Positions 6,878 to 7,485 of a DNA stretch of 7,485 bases are shown here, piece by piece. The DNA lies in the NCBI GenBank assembly GCA_965365655.1, contig CBDUCN010000270.1, positions 1 to 7,485 on the forward strand, in the 5' to 3' direction. Under the pieces are notes generated by a model. The model was not told where the DNA came from and made no database searches. It was given only the letters and a program-made list of their open reading frames with translations. A program made the position numbers and the translations under genes. Position 1 is the first letter of the stretch; each line of letters starts with the position of its first letter. Source of the DNA: JBFHNV01 sp965365655. GTDB lineage: Bacteria; Pseudomonadota; Gammaproteobacteria; HK1.

Positions 6878-7485
6878 TCAGCCGGCGCGTTGCGGCCCCG
6901 CGAACGACGCGTGCTGCTCGCGCCACCAGCGCGCGATGTCCAGGCGCGTCGCGAACCACGCGGCGCCGCCGGCCTTCGCGTGATCGACGAACTCCGCGAG
7001 CGCGTGCGCGCGCGACGCCTGGCCCGCGAGCCGCGGGTGCAGGCCGATGCTCATCATGCGCGGATGCGTCGCGCCTTCCTCGACGAGCTGGTCGAAGCCG
7101 CGCCGCAGGTTGTCCAGGAAATCCGCCGGACTGCCGTAGCCGGTGCCGGTGACGAAGCGCGCGTCGTTGTACGTGAAGGTGTACGGCACGACCAGGTGGG
7201 ACTGGCCGGAGACCTCGACGAAGTACGGCAGGTCGTCGTTGTACGCGTCGGAGTCGTACTCGAAGCCGCCTTCGGCGACCAGCAGCTCGCGGGTGTGCAC
7301 CGACGGGCCGTAGCGGCAGTACCAGCCGTGCGGCCGGCGCCCGCAGGTGGCCTCGAAGGACGCGACGGCGGCGTCGATGTGCGCGCGCTCCTCGTCGCGG
7401 GAGAGCTTCCACACCTCCTCCCAGCGCCATCCGTGGCTGCAGATCTCGTGCGGCGAGTCGCGCAGCCACGCCGCGACCTCGGGGT
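6878..7485 (-). CDS. Polysaccharide deacetylase-family protein, PuuE (allantoinase)-like, 5' truncated by window edge
   Basis: The frame is open to the window edge at 7485, so about 201 residues of what is normally a protein of about 300 are visible; the GTG at 7414 is internal, not the start. Upstream of it the frame reads H-E-I-C-S-H-G-W-R-W, a NodB-fold metal/active-site motif shared with PuuE. Further matches to PuuE are the R-P-x-G-W-Y segment, E-G-G-F-x-Y-D-S-D, D-D-L-P-Y, S-I-G-L-H-x-R-L and the terminal A-R-W-W-R-E-Q-H. PuuE hydrolyses allantoin to allantoate in purine catabolism without a metal cofactor, and relatives act on other amides. No other ureide gene is visible here, so the function as allantoinase is unproven. 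TGA at 6880-6878 is 31 nt from the downstream dehydrogenase start. Confidence 0.88.
   Translation of the reverse strand, partial: PEVAAWLRDSPHEICSHGWRWEEVWKLSRDEERAHIDAAVASFEATCGRRPHGWYCRYGPSVHTRELLVAEGGFEYDSDAYNDDLPYFVEVSGQSHLVVPYTFTYNDARFVTGTGYGSPADFLDNLRRGFDQLVEEGATHPRMMSIGLHPRLAGQASRAHALAEFVDHAKAGGAAWFATRLDIARWWREQHASFAGPQRAG

Noticed and set aside
5671..7152. A 493-codon plus-strand open frame opposite the dehydrogenase and deacetylase genes
   Set aside because: Low-complexity Arg/Ala/His-rich translation; the minus strand encodes two recognisable families over the same bases.

Overview
This 7.5 kb window is very GC-rich chromosomal DNA (roughly 70% or more, with strong G/C preference at third codon positions). 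It looks like a proteobacterium, most plausibly a betaproteobacterium (Burkholderiales-like). That placement rests on the gene types (fused indolepyruvate ferredoxin oxidoreductase, PiuC-like hydroxylase, LigI-type amidohydrolase, PuuE-like deacetylase) and base composition, and is an inference. The window holds six protein-coding genes, tightly packed in two convergent blocks. I see no tRNA, rRNA, mobile element, CRISPR array or phage gene. It reads as ordinary metabolic DNA, and I did not find a convincing new biological system.

Plus-strand block (1-5609): a 5'-truncated fused indolepyruvate:ferredoxin oxidoreductase (to 3257); a 144-nt gap with a hairpin and a possible extended -10 promoter; a glutathione S-transferase (3402-4016); a PKHD-type Fe(II)/2-oxoglutarate dioxygenase (4039-4713); and a LigI-like amidohydrolase (4743-5609). 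The last three are spaced 22-29 nt apart and probably share a transcript.

Minus-strand block (7485-5677): the 3' two-thirds of a PuuE-like polysaccharide deacetylase/allantoinase-family protein (leaving the window at its 5' end), then after 31 nt an FMN-dependent alpha-hydroxy-acid dehydrogenase. These probably form a second operon. The two blocks converge at a 67-nt gap with a strong GC hairpin that could serve both directions.

How the genes may work together: the hydroxy-acid dehydrogenase would make 2-oxo acids and the ferredoxin oxidoreductase would turn aryl-2-oxo acids into acyl-CoAs, so an aromatic or organic acid catabolic neighbourhood is possible. They are in opposite operons, so this link is weak. 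The points most worth checking are in the amidohydrolase: a well-placed Shine-Dalgarno and a TGATG-coupled ATG lie in its frame but are separated from the gene body by one in-frame TGA, and an Asn sits where the catalytic Asp is expected.
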